A DNA stretch of 64,000 nt, taken from positions 992,001 to 1,056,000 of the forward strand of contig NC_016051.1 of NCBI RefSeq assembly GCF_000151205.2. Direction: 5' to 3'. The notes under the pieces were generated by a model. It was given only the letters and a program-made list of their open reading frames with translations. It did no database searches and had not been told where the DNA came from. Below, piece after piece: positions 42,416-54,400 of the stretch (position 1 is the first letter of the stretch; each line of letters begins with the position of its first letter). The DNA is from Thermococcus sp. AM4 (GTDB lineage Archaea > Methanobacteriota_B > Thermococci > Thermococcales > Thermococcaceae). A program made the position numbers and the translations under genes.

Positions 42416-45400
42416 TCACCTCCTGCGCAGATAAACCAGTAGGAGCAGCACGGCCGCAAGGGCCAACAGAGCGTAGTAGGGCAATTTGATGCCACTTCCC
42501 CCTTCGGGAGTACCGGGAACGGTTTCAGTCTGACTTTCGGTTGGGGTTGGCGTTTCCGTTGGTGTCTCGTTTTCCTCCACGCTGAGCTTTTTGGCAACAA
42601 CAAAGACCGAGAGCGCAGGTACCCTGACGTGGTAGTGGAGGTACTCCCCATCCCCGTACTCTAAAACGGGCCGGTACTCAGTCCAGCCGTAGCCGTGGCG
42701 AAGGAGGACAACATCTCCCGGGCTGACGTTGTTGTTCTCAAACCACCTCCTCGGCACCCTGAAGTAGAGGGTAACGTTGTTAACGCTCCAGTTCGAGGGA
42801 TGGGTGACGTTGAACGTCGAGTACACGAGATAGCCCTCCACTCTCCCTCCAGGGTTCTGGGACACTGCTACTACACCCTTCAGCTTCCCCTCTGAGACGA
42901 GGGAAATCATCTGAAGATCCGTGTCGAACTCGAGCACGATGAATCCTGAGCTATCCACGAGGGTGCCCGCGACTTTCTTAGTAACGATGGGCGGTGTTAC
43001 CGTCTCAACCGTGAAGGTCCTGGACTCACTGAGGTTTCCGATGAGGCACGTGACCTCAAGCGTGTGGTTTCCTGGCGCGACGGCGTCCGTCGGAACGAAG
43101 ATGCCCCGTCCGGTTTTTCCGTCTAACCTCCACTCGATCGCACACGCCGCGGGGGCGGTTACGGTTATCGCATCCCCGAGTCTGAGCTTCAGCGGTGCCG
43201 CGTTGAGTTCCAGGTTTTCAACCCTGCCCCTCACAACCGTGATAAAGTCGTTTGAGGTTCCCACGGAGGCATTTCCGGTTACGTTTACCTCGGTTGAGTT
43301 CAGGGGAACGAAGGAGGGCCTAATCTCGATGAAGTTCCCGTAGCGACCGACGCGGGTCACGTTGGCGAGGGTGAGGCTCGCGTTCGTGAAGATGCTTACG
43401 CTAACCTTATCCTCCGTGGGGTAGGCGTTGAGGATTCCAGTGGCAAAGATGACTACCCTACCCCAGTCCATCGAGACGTTCCAGCGAGGCTTCCCCGCAA
43501 AATAGCCAGAGAGGAGCGTCCCGACCATGCCCTCCTCACGGAGCGCAGCCAAGAGCCTGTTCGCGCTATCCGCCGTTGGCCTCATGGTTATCGTCACGTT
43601 CCCGAGCATCTCCCCAATTCTAACGCCCTCAACTCTGGTGCTCATCCATAGCAGGGTTCCGTTGAAGAGCGATGCTATCGGAAGGCTCTCTGTTGAAACC
43701 AGGTAGCTGGCGTTGTAAACGTCCACATCGCCCAGGGAGAGCGAGACCCTGCCAACGCCCGTCCCAACGGCTCCGCCTCCTAAGAGGGTCACGTTTGAGT
43801 CTTCCGGATGCACCGTGAAGTTACCCGGAGGATCGAGGACGTATATCGTTTTGGTTCCTGGAACCGGGGCAAGGGCCAGGTAGGTAACGAACTGGGACAT
43901 ATCAAAGGTGTAGACGACGATGGCAGCGACGCCCTTTCCGACCTTGTTCTTGTAGGCCTCCTGCTCCTCCGGGGTCAGGCCCTTATAGTAGCTCGTCTTC
44001 TTCAGCTCATCGAGGACCGCCTCCTTGGCGGCCTCCTTCAGGGCCTTCTTCAGTGCCGCGGTGCCTATCGCCTCGCTTCCGCTGACTATCGCCTCCGGGT
44101 TCTGTGTTATCGCGCCCTTCATGACCTTTCCGAGGTTGTAGTAGAGGTTCGCATTGCTCACCTCTATTATCGTCTCCAAGAGGAGGAGCTGAAGGTCCTC
44201 ATCGAGGGCTATCGCCTTCACGAACTTCCCGAGGACCCGGGCCTGCTCGGCGGCGGGCAGTTCGTTGAGGTTCTCCAGGCTGTTGTAGTACTCCCTGTCC
44301 ATTCCGTAGTTCTTCTCAAGCCGGGCGAAGGTGTCTATGCCAACGGGCGCTATAACCGTCTCGTTGCTTGACAGGAGCTCGGCATCGACCTCGCTCCTCC
44401 TGGGACTGGCGTTTATGGACTCGAAGCTCTCGGAATCCGTCTGGAAGTCTATGGTCTCGGCTAGGTTCACAACCTTGAGCACGGTGTGTGCGAGGGCAAG
44501 GGTAAGCGTATCAGCGGGAACGTCGATTCCAAGCACCCCGAGGACGGCGTTCAGTGTGGAGGCGAACAGCTTGAGGTAGCTTCCGACCGTCGAGGGCTTG
44601 AAACCCACTATGATCCTGTAGTGGGGTACCGTCCTCTGGGGCTCGCGGCTGTCCCCGGCTATCGCCCTCATCGTGAAGCCCGGAGGTATGAAGTGGTACC
44701 ACCTGAAGCCCTCACCCGGACCGTAGGAGCCCTGGACGAAGTAGTCGTAGTACACGTTCCCGTTGGTGTTGTGCATGGTAACGTACGTCTTTTCGTTCTT
44801 GACGGCAACAATCCTGACGTCCACGGGGTTCATACGCACAGTCAGGGGCACGAACGTCTTGTTCAGAGCCTTTACGGGCCTCTTTTTGTAGTTCAGGCTG
44901 GGGGTAGAGTAGTCCCTCCCATTTTCGTCGGAGTAGTAGAAGTCGGCGCTGATGAGATAATCGCCGGTGAAATTGACTGGGGGTATCATGATCGGGGGCA
45001 GATCCGGCCACCAGTCTATGAAGACATCCATTCCAGTCTTCTCAACCCCAACGGGGGCGCTTCCGAGCAGGTGGAACGAATCGGGATCCGTGTCCCACAG
45101 GCTGGATGAATCGTTGAATATCTCAACGGTGTTCATGCGGAGTGTCTTCTTTCCCGGATACTTCTCTGGGATGTGTTCCTTGACACTTATCCACCTCACG
45201 TTGGCGTCGGTGTCACCAACGTTCTCGTAGCCCATGTCAAAGTGGTGGCTCTCAGCGGCCTCGACGACGTCGTCGCCGTCACCGTCGTAGGGGGGATCGT
45301 GGTGGCAGGACTGGGGATAACCCCTACAGTACTTCCGGGAATACGAATACATGCTGTATCCCGTTATCTTGAAGACCGGGCCGAGGGTGAATCCCACCGT

Positions 45401-48400
45401 AACCGGTACCTCCGCCCTCAGCACGTTGTCGGAGTCATAAAGTCTGACCCAGGCCGTGAACCTGCCAAAGCTCGGGAGTTCATCGGGCAGAACGTCCCAC
45501 GTCAGGGTTTCCCAGTTGTACTCCACTATCGGAAGGGAGAACCTGAGGGACAGCGAACCGTTGGGGGGAATGTATGCTAAGGCCTCAACATTACCGGTGT
45601 GCCTCTCCACGTACTCCGGCAGGTCGAGCACGAGCCTTGCGCTCCCGTTTATCAGGCCGGTGTTCTTGAGCACGACTGTGACGTTGGCGAACCTGTCCCG
45701 GTTTGGCCAGCTCTTCAAGAAGCCCTCTTCCACGGGTATGTACTTGATCCGGTAGAGGCTGTAGATGTTCGTGGCGTTGGTGGCGCTCACGTTCTCTATC
45801 ACGATCTCGGCGTTGGCAAAGTACACCCTCACGGCACTCGTCAGGTTTTTGCCCGTGGAATCGACCGCAGTAAACCTCAGCGTTCCCCAGCCCGTCAGGT
45901 TCATCCCGACCGTGTCTAAGAGAACATAGCCGTCGTAGGTGTCCGAGTCAACGTTCACCTCAGCAATCGTCTCAACGCTCCCGTTCATGTCCAGGGAGTA
46001 GCGCACCTGGGACAGGCCCTCCCTCGATACCGCCCTTCCGGCGAGGGTCACGACGCCTTTGACCGAGCCTTTTTCGAGGGGATGCACGTTCAACGAGGCC
46101 GAAAGCAGGCTGGAACCCCAGTCAGCACCCACGGAGGTCGAGTTGCGGAGGATGACGGGCTTCCAGTTCAGGGCGAGAATGTCGTAATCGTCCCTCACCT
46201 CACCGTCGCGCGTGTACATAAAACCATCGGGGTAGCTGAGCACCATCCTCGGCTCGGTCCCTCCCCAGTCAATGAAGCGGAACACGGGTGAAAAGCGGCC
46301 CTCGATGAGCACGTCCCTGTAGTTTACCAGCGAGTCGAACTCCATGCCCGGCATCATCGTGGAGTTGAGGAGCAGGCCGAGGTCGTTGTTCTGGATCAGG
46401 CTCTTAGTAAGGCTCAGATAACCGGGACCGGCTCCACCGCTGAAGCGAACACCGAGGGAGTTCCCCAGTACGGTGTCGTGGGTTATTGAGAGCCGGTTCC
46501 CCCTTGCGTAGGCCGTTCCTCCGGTGTTCACGTCTATTCCAACGTCGTTTCCGTAGATCACGTTGTTCTCTATCATTCCCGTGACGTTGTGAGTCACCAC
46601 GCCGATCCCGTTGTCCCTGATGTAGGAGTCCCTGATGAGAATTCTCGCGCTCTGAAGGCTTATCCCAACGTTGTTGTCGTAGATCTCGCTCCCGGTCACG
46701 TTGACCTCACTGGCCCCCATTATTCCGTACTCGAAGCCGTGAACTCTGGAGTTCTCGACCGAGATCGCACCGTAGTCAGTCATCCCAAGCCCGGTACCGC
46801 TCCCGTTGCCCTCCAACTCGCTGTTGATCAGCTCAATCCTTCCCACACAGTCCACAGTACCCTGGACCTTTGAGTCGGAGACGGTTACCCACGAGAGGTA
46901 GTCGAAGCTCAGTCTGCCGTGGACATCATCCCGGGCGAAGATCGCCCTCGTTCCGTAGCCGCCCACGTCCCCGTTCAGAACGCTGTCGGTTACCGCTGAG
47001 AGGCCGCTTTCGAGCCTTAAGGATGCCCTGAAAGCCCCGAGGTTCGAATAGGGGTAACCTGAGGGGAGGATTACGCGAACTGCTATGAGGTTCCTGCCCG
47101 GCATTAGGTAAGGGGCAACGTCAGCGCTCCCCGAGTGCGGCAGGACGCGAAGGCCGAGCAGGCCAAAGGACAGGTGCCCGACCTTCCTGTCGTGGACGAC
47201 CCGGCGACCGTTCACGTACACATCGACCCTTCCGAAGGCCGAGTACTTGAGAATCGCCTTGGCCGGGAGCTCATCCACGCTGAAGGTTCTCTTCAGATAG
47301 AGGGTCCTGAACGTTCCGACGGCTGTGCCCGAACCCCACCCGCTCGGAGCGGTTGATGAGCGGGCGAAGAAGGGACCGTCACCCGGGATCATGCCAGTGC
47401 TATCCGGGGAGTAATACCAATCCCCCGAGGGGTACATCGTGCTGTAATACCACCCGGCCGTGGCGCCAAAGGCGGACGTTTCCACCGGCGGGCTGAGGGA
47501 TTCCTCCCCCGTGTTGAGGCTCAGCTCGCCGTTGATTACGCTTCCCCTGATCAGAAGCCACCGGGAGTCCGTTACGAGAGAGGAGTTCTCAAGCCTCGAG
47601 TTGAATATCACTATGTGGGCGTTTCCCCCGGGGGAGTAACCCTCAACGTCCACGTTCCGCAGAACGCTTGCGTCTTCATCAGAGGGGTTCGTGGCCGGGA
47701 TTCCGTCCTCGTCCTCCACACGAAGAGTTCCGCTTCCGTAAGCGACTATATTGCCCCCATCGACGGTGTAATCAACGATCGAGAGAACGCCCTTTATCTC
47801 AGCGTGAACGTTTCTCAGTGAGCCCTCCCTGAGCGACGCCTTCCTTCCCCTGCTCACCAGAACCTCAAGGTAGTCGAGATCACCCCTGACGTCCCCACTG
47901 AGGTTGCTGTCCTGGAGCGAGAGCGTGGCAAGTTTCCTGACCAGAACGCCCCTCCCGGCCACGCTGGAGTTCCGGAACGTCAGGATCTTCCCTCCCGCGT
48001 TCACAAGCACCGCGTAGCCGCTCTTGGGTTCTATCGAGGAGCTCTCAAAGGCCGCACTTCCACCGTTGATGATCACGGTTCCACCGATCACGGTGAGGTT
48101 CGTGAAAACACCCTCCCCCGGCAGGTAGCCGAAGCCTGCGTCGATGAAAAGGGCCGCGTCCCTCGGGTTTTCCACGAGGATGTTCCTGAAGGCCACGTTT
48201 CTTCCGTTGTCGTCCACCAAATGAATTCCGTAGTCGCAGTCCTGAAGGGTGACGTTCTCGATGGTCCCCCCGTCCATACCGGTAAGGGCGATTCCGCTTC
48301 CGCCGGTCACCACCGTGTTGGTCACCTTCCCTGATCCGAGGATGGAAAGGCCCCCGTTTACGATGCTGGAGTCTATTTTAAGCTCCGTAAACTCGAAGCT

Positions 48401-51400
48401 GAACTCGCCGTAGAGAACCGAGTTCGAGACGAGAGCTGTGCCCTCGACAAAGCTGCCCGCCCCGCTGTTTTCAAGGGTCGAACCCCTCATCTCAAGCCTT
48501 CCCAGACCTCCCGAGAACCCGCTCGCGTTCCCGATCAGGGAACCATCGAAGGCCCTCATCACCCCGTTCAGCCGAACGCTCCCGCCGAGGTGAATCCTGC
48601 AGCCCCTAAGGGTCAGGTTTCCCGTGTCGGTCACAATAAGGCCGCCGTTAACGCTGAACTCGTGTCCGATGCACTCCTCCGTGTCGTTCACTATCCAATC
48701 GCCCTCGCGCGGGGGCCCGACGAAAACCCTCTCGGTGGTTTCGGCGGTAAGGCCGCATCCGCTCACAGCCTTGACTGCTACTGTGTTCTCTCCCCGCTCG
48801 AGGAAGCTTGTCAGGTTCACAGTGCCGTTGAACTCCACCCAGGGGCCGCCGTTGATTGAGTAGTAGAGTCCCCTCAGGGGCACTCCGTTGACTACCTCCG
48901 CGGACATCACGACATCATCGTCCCGGTAATAAACGTCCCCGACTTCTACCGAGAGATCAGGGCTCTCCGCCTTTCTGCAGGCAACGAGTGTTCCCTCTGC
49001 CTTTATCTCCCCGCCGCAGTAGTCGGTGGCGGTTACCTCGATGACAACGGGCTCACCCTCCTCAGCCCCCTTCAGAACCGCATCCCTTATATCCCACAGA
49101 TCAACGAGGAAGCGGCCTTCTATCACGTAGAGCCTCTCAACCTTTCCGAAGGGTCCGGCAACGTCTTTGTGACCAGTGATCTCGATCTCCGGCTCAAAGG
49201 TTCTCTCTACCTCCATCCCCCTGATCGAGGCGCGGTAGGTGTAGACCCTCGCGAGGGCACTCGTCACGAAGGTGAAGTTCACTGGGAAGCGCAGGGAGCT
49301 CACCTCTCCCGGTGGATGCAGTTCGAGGCTGGTTTTCTTGCCAAAGCACGTTCCCTCCACCGAGAAGGTCCTCACCGGCATGGAGACACCGCGGCGGTAA
49401 ACGTCCACCGCGAAAACCGAGAAGCTGTATTCCCCTCCCGGAACGACCTCCACCTTTGCCCTGCAGGAGTTTTCCAAAACCTCCATTTCCACCGGCTCGC
49501 CGTTCCAGAGGAGGCGGCACTCTGTTAGGGGAACGCTTGAGAATACGTCCACGGTGACCTCATGAACATCGCCCGGGAGGATCGTTCCGTTCTCGGGCGT
49601 TGAACCGGTGTAGTTGAGCGCGAACTCGGGCAGCGGAACCGTGAAGGCAACTTCAACAGGACTCCCGCCGTTTCCGTATCTATCAAAGGTCCTCGCGTAC
49701 AGGACGTGTCTTCCATGGCCAAGCCTCATCGAGAACCGCATCTCCCCACCGGGTTCCCCGGTCAGGTTGGCCACGAGGGACGAGTTCCAGTCAAGAACCC
49801 GCTCTCCCCTTTCGTTCTCCATCTCCTTAGGGTCAAGGTAAAGCTCAACCCTCTGGAAGTCGTCGTCCCGCGGGTTCAGCCAAGTTACCACGAACCCGGA
49901 ACTGTTGGTCGTGACCTTCAGCTCACCAACCGGCGCCGGAGGAGTTGTATCAACGACCCTAACGGCGAGCGTTAGCTCAACGCGATTCAGGGCGGCGTCG
50001 TAAATGACCACTTTATAGACGTCAGTTCCCACATCGTTAGTTCTGACCGGGAATTCAAAGGGAACACCGCTCCGATAGCTTCCCCCACGCACGGGAGGCT
50101 CCAGAAGGCCCGGCTTTGGATTCAGGTAAACCCTGTAACTCATAGGATGTGCGTCGGTGACGTTGAACTCGAAGAACGCGGTGGAGAGCCTCTCCGCCCT
50201 GAAGATCATCCCCCCAAGGCGGCTCATGTTAACGGCGCGCGTCCACTGGATTAGCGGGGGCGTTGAGTCAACCTCAACGGTTCTGACATCGCTAACGCCG
50301 GTGTTGTTCCCGAGGTCGGTTCCGTAAACCCTGAAGGAGTAACTGCCGTCAGCGTGGCAGAGTTCACCGGTAAAGGCCCAGTGCCTGCCCGACCCGCTCA
50401 TCGTGACGTTTACACCGTTGAACTCGAGCAGGGCTTCGCTCAGTTCTTCGCTCGCGTTTACAGCGATGGTCATCGTACACGAACCTACGAGGGATGAATC
50501 CGCAGGCGTCGGCGAAACGAAGGAAAGAACCGGCGGTGTCGTATCGATGGTGAAAGTTCTGCGTTCCGTCTCGTTAAGGTTTCCCCCGGCGTCCCATGCC
50601 TCAACGTAAAACCGGTACATGCCATCCGGCAGGAACACCGACGCGCTCCACTCCGTTCCGGATCCCGTCATCTCGTAGCCGGTTCCGTTTATAACGAGGA
50701 TCGCCCTCGATAGATTTTCGCTTGAACTCAGCTTGAACTCCACGAGGTTCCTGTTCAGGATTGAGCCGTTCTCGGGGGTGGGGGAAAGAAGAACAAGCCT
50801 CGGAGGCGTCGTGTCCCTCACATGAATCCGCACGGTTGCCTCGTTCTCCCATCCAAAGGTGTCGTTTGCCCATACCTTGTACTCCACGATCCCGGGTTCA
50901 ACTGCCCGAAACTCCATCCTCAAGGTTGTGTTGGTGGAGTAGCCGTCTTCCACCTGCAGAACACCGTCCCGGTAAATCCTATAGGCATCCGGATGGACGT
51001 CGTACAGGCTCACGTTCAGAGTTACCAGAGAACCCTCGCTCACGGCGGTGGGACACTCTATGGCAATCTCCGGCGGGTTTCCGTCCGACTCAAAGGTCAG
51101 TCCTTTGCTCACTGTCTTCCGCCCAGTCAGGTCCATGCCGTAAACCCTTAGGGAGTGATGGCCGTCCGTAAGCGATACGTTCAGGCTCCAGTTTTTCCCG
51201 GAACCGAGCATCGTGTGATTAACGCCGTCAAGCTCCAGCACCGCCAGAGAGAGTTCACCGCTCGCCCTCGCCCTGACCATCACCCAGCTTCCCTTTATCT
51301 TTGAGCCGTTCCCGGGCTCTAAGACAACGATCTCGGGCAGGCTTTCCAGCTTCATTACGCGCACCAGCCACCAGTGTTCCGCAACGCCGTTCCCATTTTC

Positions 51401-54400
51401 AGCCCTCACGCTGACGTTCCAGAGGCCTGGAATCAGGCTGGAGTTCTCGTACGTGGACTCGCTGGTTTCCTCATTGAGGACGACGGTCCCATTAACGGCC
51501 CAGCTGACGTTCGCGATCCTGTTGAGGGTTATAGAAAACGACGCCGTTTCGTTCTCCCTCAGCTCCACTTCCCTCTCCTCCGGCGAAAACGAGAGTATCC
51601 TCAGTCTCTCCTCCACCCTGAAGCACATTTGAGGCGTTCTGTTCTCGTTTCCGAAGGAATCCCTCGCACGAATGTACCAGCAGAAGACCTTTCCGGCGAA
51701 GTTTTCATCCGTGGTTATCGTCCCGTTGCTCCAGCCATCGGCGATCTGGAGCGGGCTTTCCGTCCACGTGAACTCTCCATCAACGAGGGTCGCGTTCGTA
51801 ACCAGAACCGCCCCCTCAAGGTGGGCATCGGTCCACTTCGCAAAGACCTCGGCTTTATCACCGACTATCACCTCGTCCTCAGCCTGACCGTACTCCAAGA
51901 ATTCAGGGGCCGTTGCGTCTATTTCTACAGCCCTCTCTTCCGTGGAGCCATTAATTCCCCCTGCAGAGCCGTAGACGCGGAAGGTGTAGGTACCGTCGGT
52001 TAGGTTTTCCATCAGGGCCCACCAGTTCCGTCCAGAACCTTCCATGCTCTTGTTGACGCCGTTCCACTCGAGGGTAACCCTGCTGAGGTCGAGCGAGGAG
52101 GTAACGTTGATGATGATCTTCCTCACGTTGAGCCTTGCCCCGTTCTCGGGGGTGGGCCTGACAAAGGTAATCGTGAGGTTTGGTCTGGGATAGACGTACC
52201 ACGCCCAGAACTGGCTTGCCGAACCGTTTGAGTTCACGACAACGGCCCTGAGGCCGTGTTCTCCCTCACCCACGTCGGAGTTCTTGTAGGTAGATGTCTC
52301 AACGTTCTTCTCCGTCTTCACGATACTTCCATCGAGGTACCAGGTGACGTTTACGATCTGGTTCGCGGTTACGGAGAACTCGACCGTATCGCCGACGTAG
52401 CTCTCAACGGGACTCTCCGGGGAGTATGAGACTATTTCCAGGGGTGCGTAAACCCTGAAGCACCCCATCGGCGTCGTGTTCACGTGCCCGAGAACGTCCT
52501 CGCCGGTTATCCTCCAGCAGTAGAGGCCCGGCTCGAGGCCGTCCGTGGAGATCGTGAAGTTACTCCAGCCATCAGCGCCCTCAAAGCTCACATCCCCTGA
52601 GTTATCCCACGAGCCCGATACATTCGTGTAAAGAACGGCCCCAGAGAGGTGTGGATCTTTCCAGAGGGCGTGAACGTGTACCTCCCTACCGGGGGGAACG
52701 CCCATCTCATCCTGACCAACGTTCGAATACTCCGGAGCCTTGGTATCAACTTCGAAACTCCTCTCCTCGCTCGTCCCGTTATTACCGGCAGTGTCCATGC
52801 CGTGAACTCTGAATGTGTGTGAGCCATCAGAAACGCTCATCCGGTAATACCAGCCCCTCCCCGAGCCGAGCATAGTATGGTTCTCTCCGTCAAACTCAAG
52901 AACAGCCCGCGAGAGGTTTTCGCTCGACGTTACGTTTATCACGACGGTTGAGTTTCCAAGCAGAGAGCCGTTCCCGGGCGTTGGATCAACGAAGCTTATG
53001 ACCGGAGGAGTAACGTCGGTTTTCTCCAAGGCGAGCGGTGCAAAGATACCGGGTCCGGTTAAGTTCGCCTCGACGAGGTTCCTGCTGGCGTCGAGACGAT
53101 GCCCGCTCGTTCCATCGAGCGTCCAGCCCTCAGTGAAGCGCCAAATCCTGAGGCTGTCTTCCACGAGGCCATCGAGAGAAGAATCCTCGTAATAGACGCC
53201 CAGGTAAAGCCAGCTGTCCACGTCTATCTCCAGGTACTCCCCAATGTCGCCGTATCCATCCGGCGGCGCAGGGCGGTTCTCCGGAGAAACCGCTCTCACG
53301 AGACAGTTCTCGGGGCAGGTAATCTCGGTTGGAACTTCGTTTATCCTGTTCCCACTCAGCGAGCCCTTGAACTCTCCAACAACGTTTATCGCCCACGCTC
53401 TGGACTCGTTCGGGTTCGTTGTCAGTTCGTTGCCCTCAATGGAGGAATCGCCCGCGAGGTAAAGGTAGAGGGCGTATCCGGAGTTCTCGCTAACTCCCCC
53501 GATGGAGACGGTGTTGTTGGAAACGCGTGCTGAAGTGTAGAACACCTCTATCCCGTCCGCGCTGTCGCCTAAAACCTCAACAGCGTTGCCGTAAACGTCG
53601 CTTGGTGTTTCCCCCTCGTACAGGTATATCCCCACTCCCTGAAAGCCCGAAACACTGACCTCGCTGTCCCTGACGACGTTGTTCCCGCCGTAGCTGAGGT
53701 ATATCCCGTAATGCTCGCTCTCCTCCGTCTCCGCAATTCTGACCGTGACGTTTTCAACGGTGCAGTTCACGCCGCCGTCCACCCAGATGCCGATGTTCGA
53801 TAGGGCGGTGGTAACGTTGAAGCCCCTCACCGTAACGTTGTCCGAGCTCACGTAGAAGACGGGTTTCATTCCCTTCTCCACTCCCGAGCCATCACCGCTG
53901 ACCACCGCACCTTCAGCAGTTTCCACTGTAAGGGGCTTGCTGATCTTCACGCTCTCACCGTATCTGCCGGCGAGGACCACGACCCTGCCACCCTTGACCG
54001 CGTTCTTCAGGCCATCCTCAAGCGGCGTCTCGCTGGGGTTGAAGCTTCCTCCCTCGTACCACCAGCCGCTCTCGTTTACGTAGACGGTTTGAGATGGAAC
54101 CTGGGTCGTTGCCGTGTCGTTCACCCAGGTGGTGTTCACGTTTCCCGAGTGATCCCTCGTGAGAATTCCAATCGTGTGCGTTTCCCCGGGGGAAAGTCCA
54201 TCCAGCAGCCATTCGCCCTCGTCCGTCTCGCCCCGGAATTTTCCGTCGATGTACACCAGGGCGGTATCGAAGTCTTCGTCCCGGGGATTGTCCCACGTCC
54301 AGCGGATGTAGTCCACGCCCACCTCATGGGAGAGGTTTTCAACGGTCCCGGGGGGAGTATCGTCCTCCTCGCTCGCGTTCACGTAGAAGCTCACCCTCGA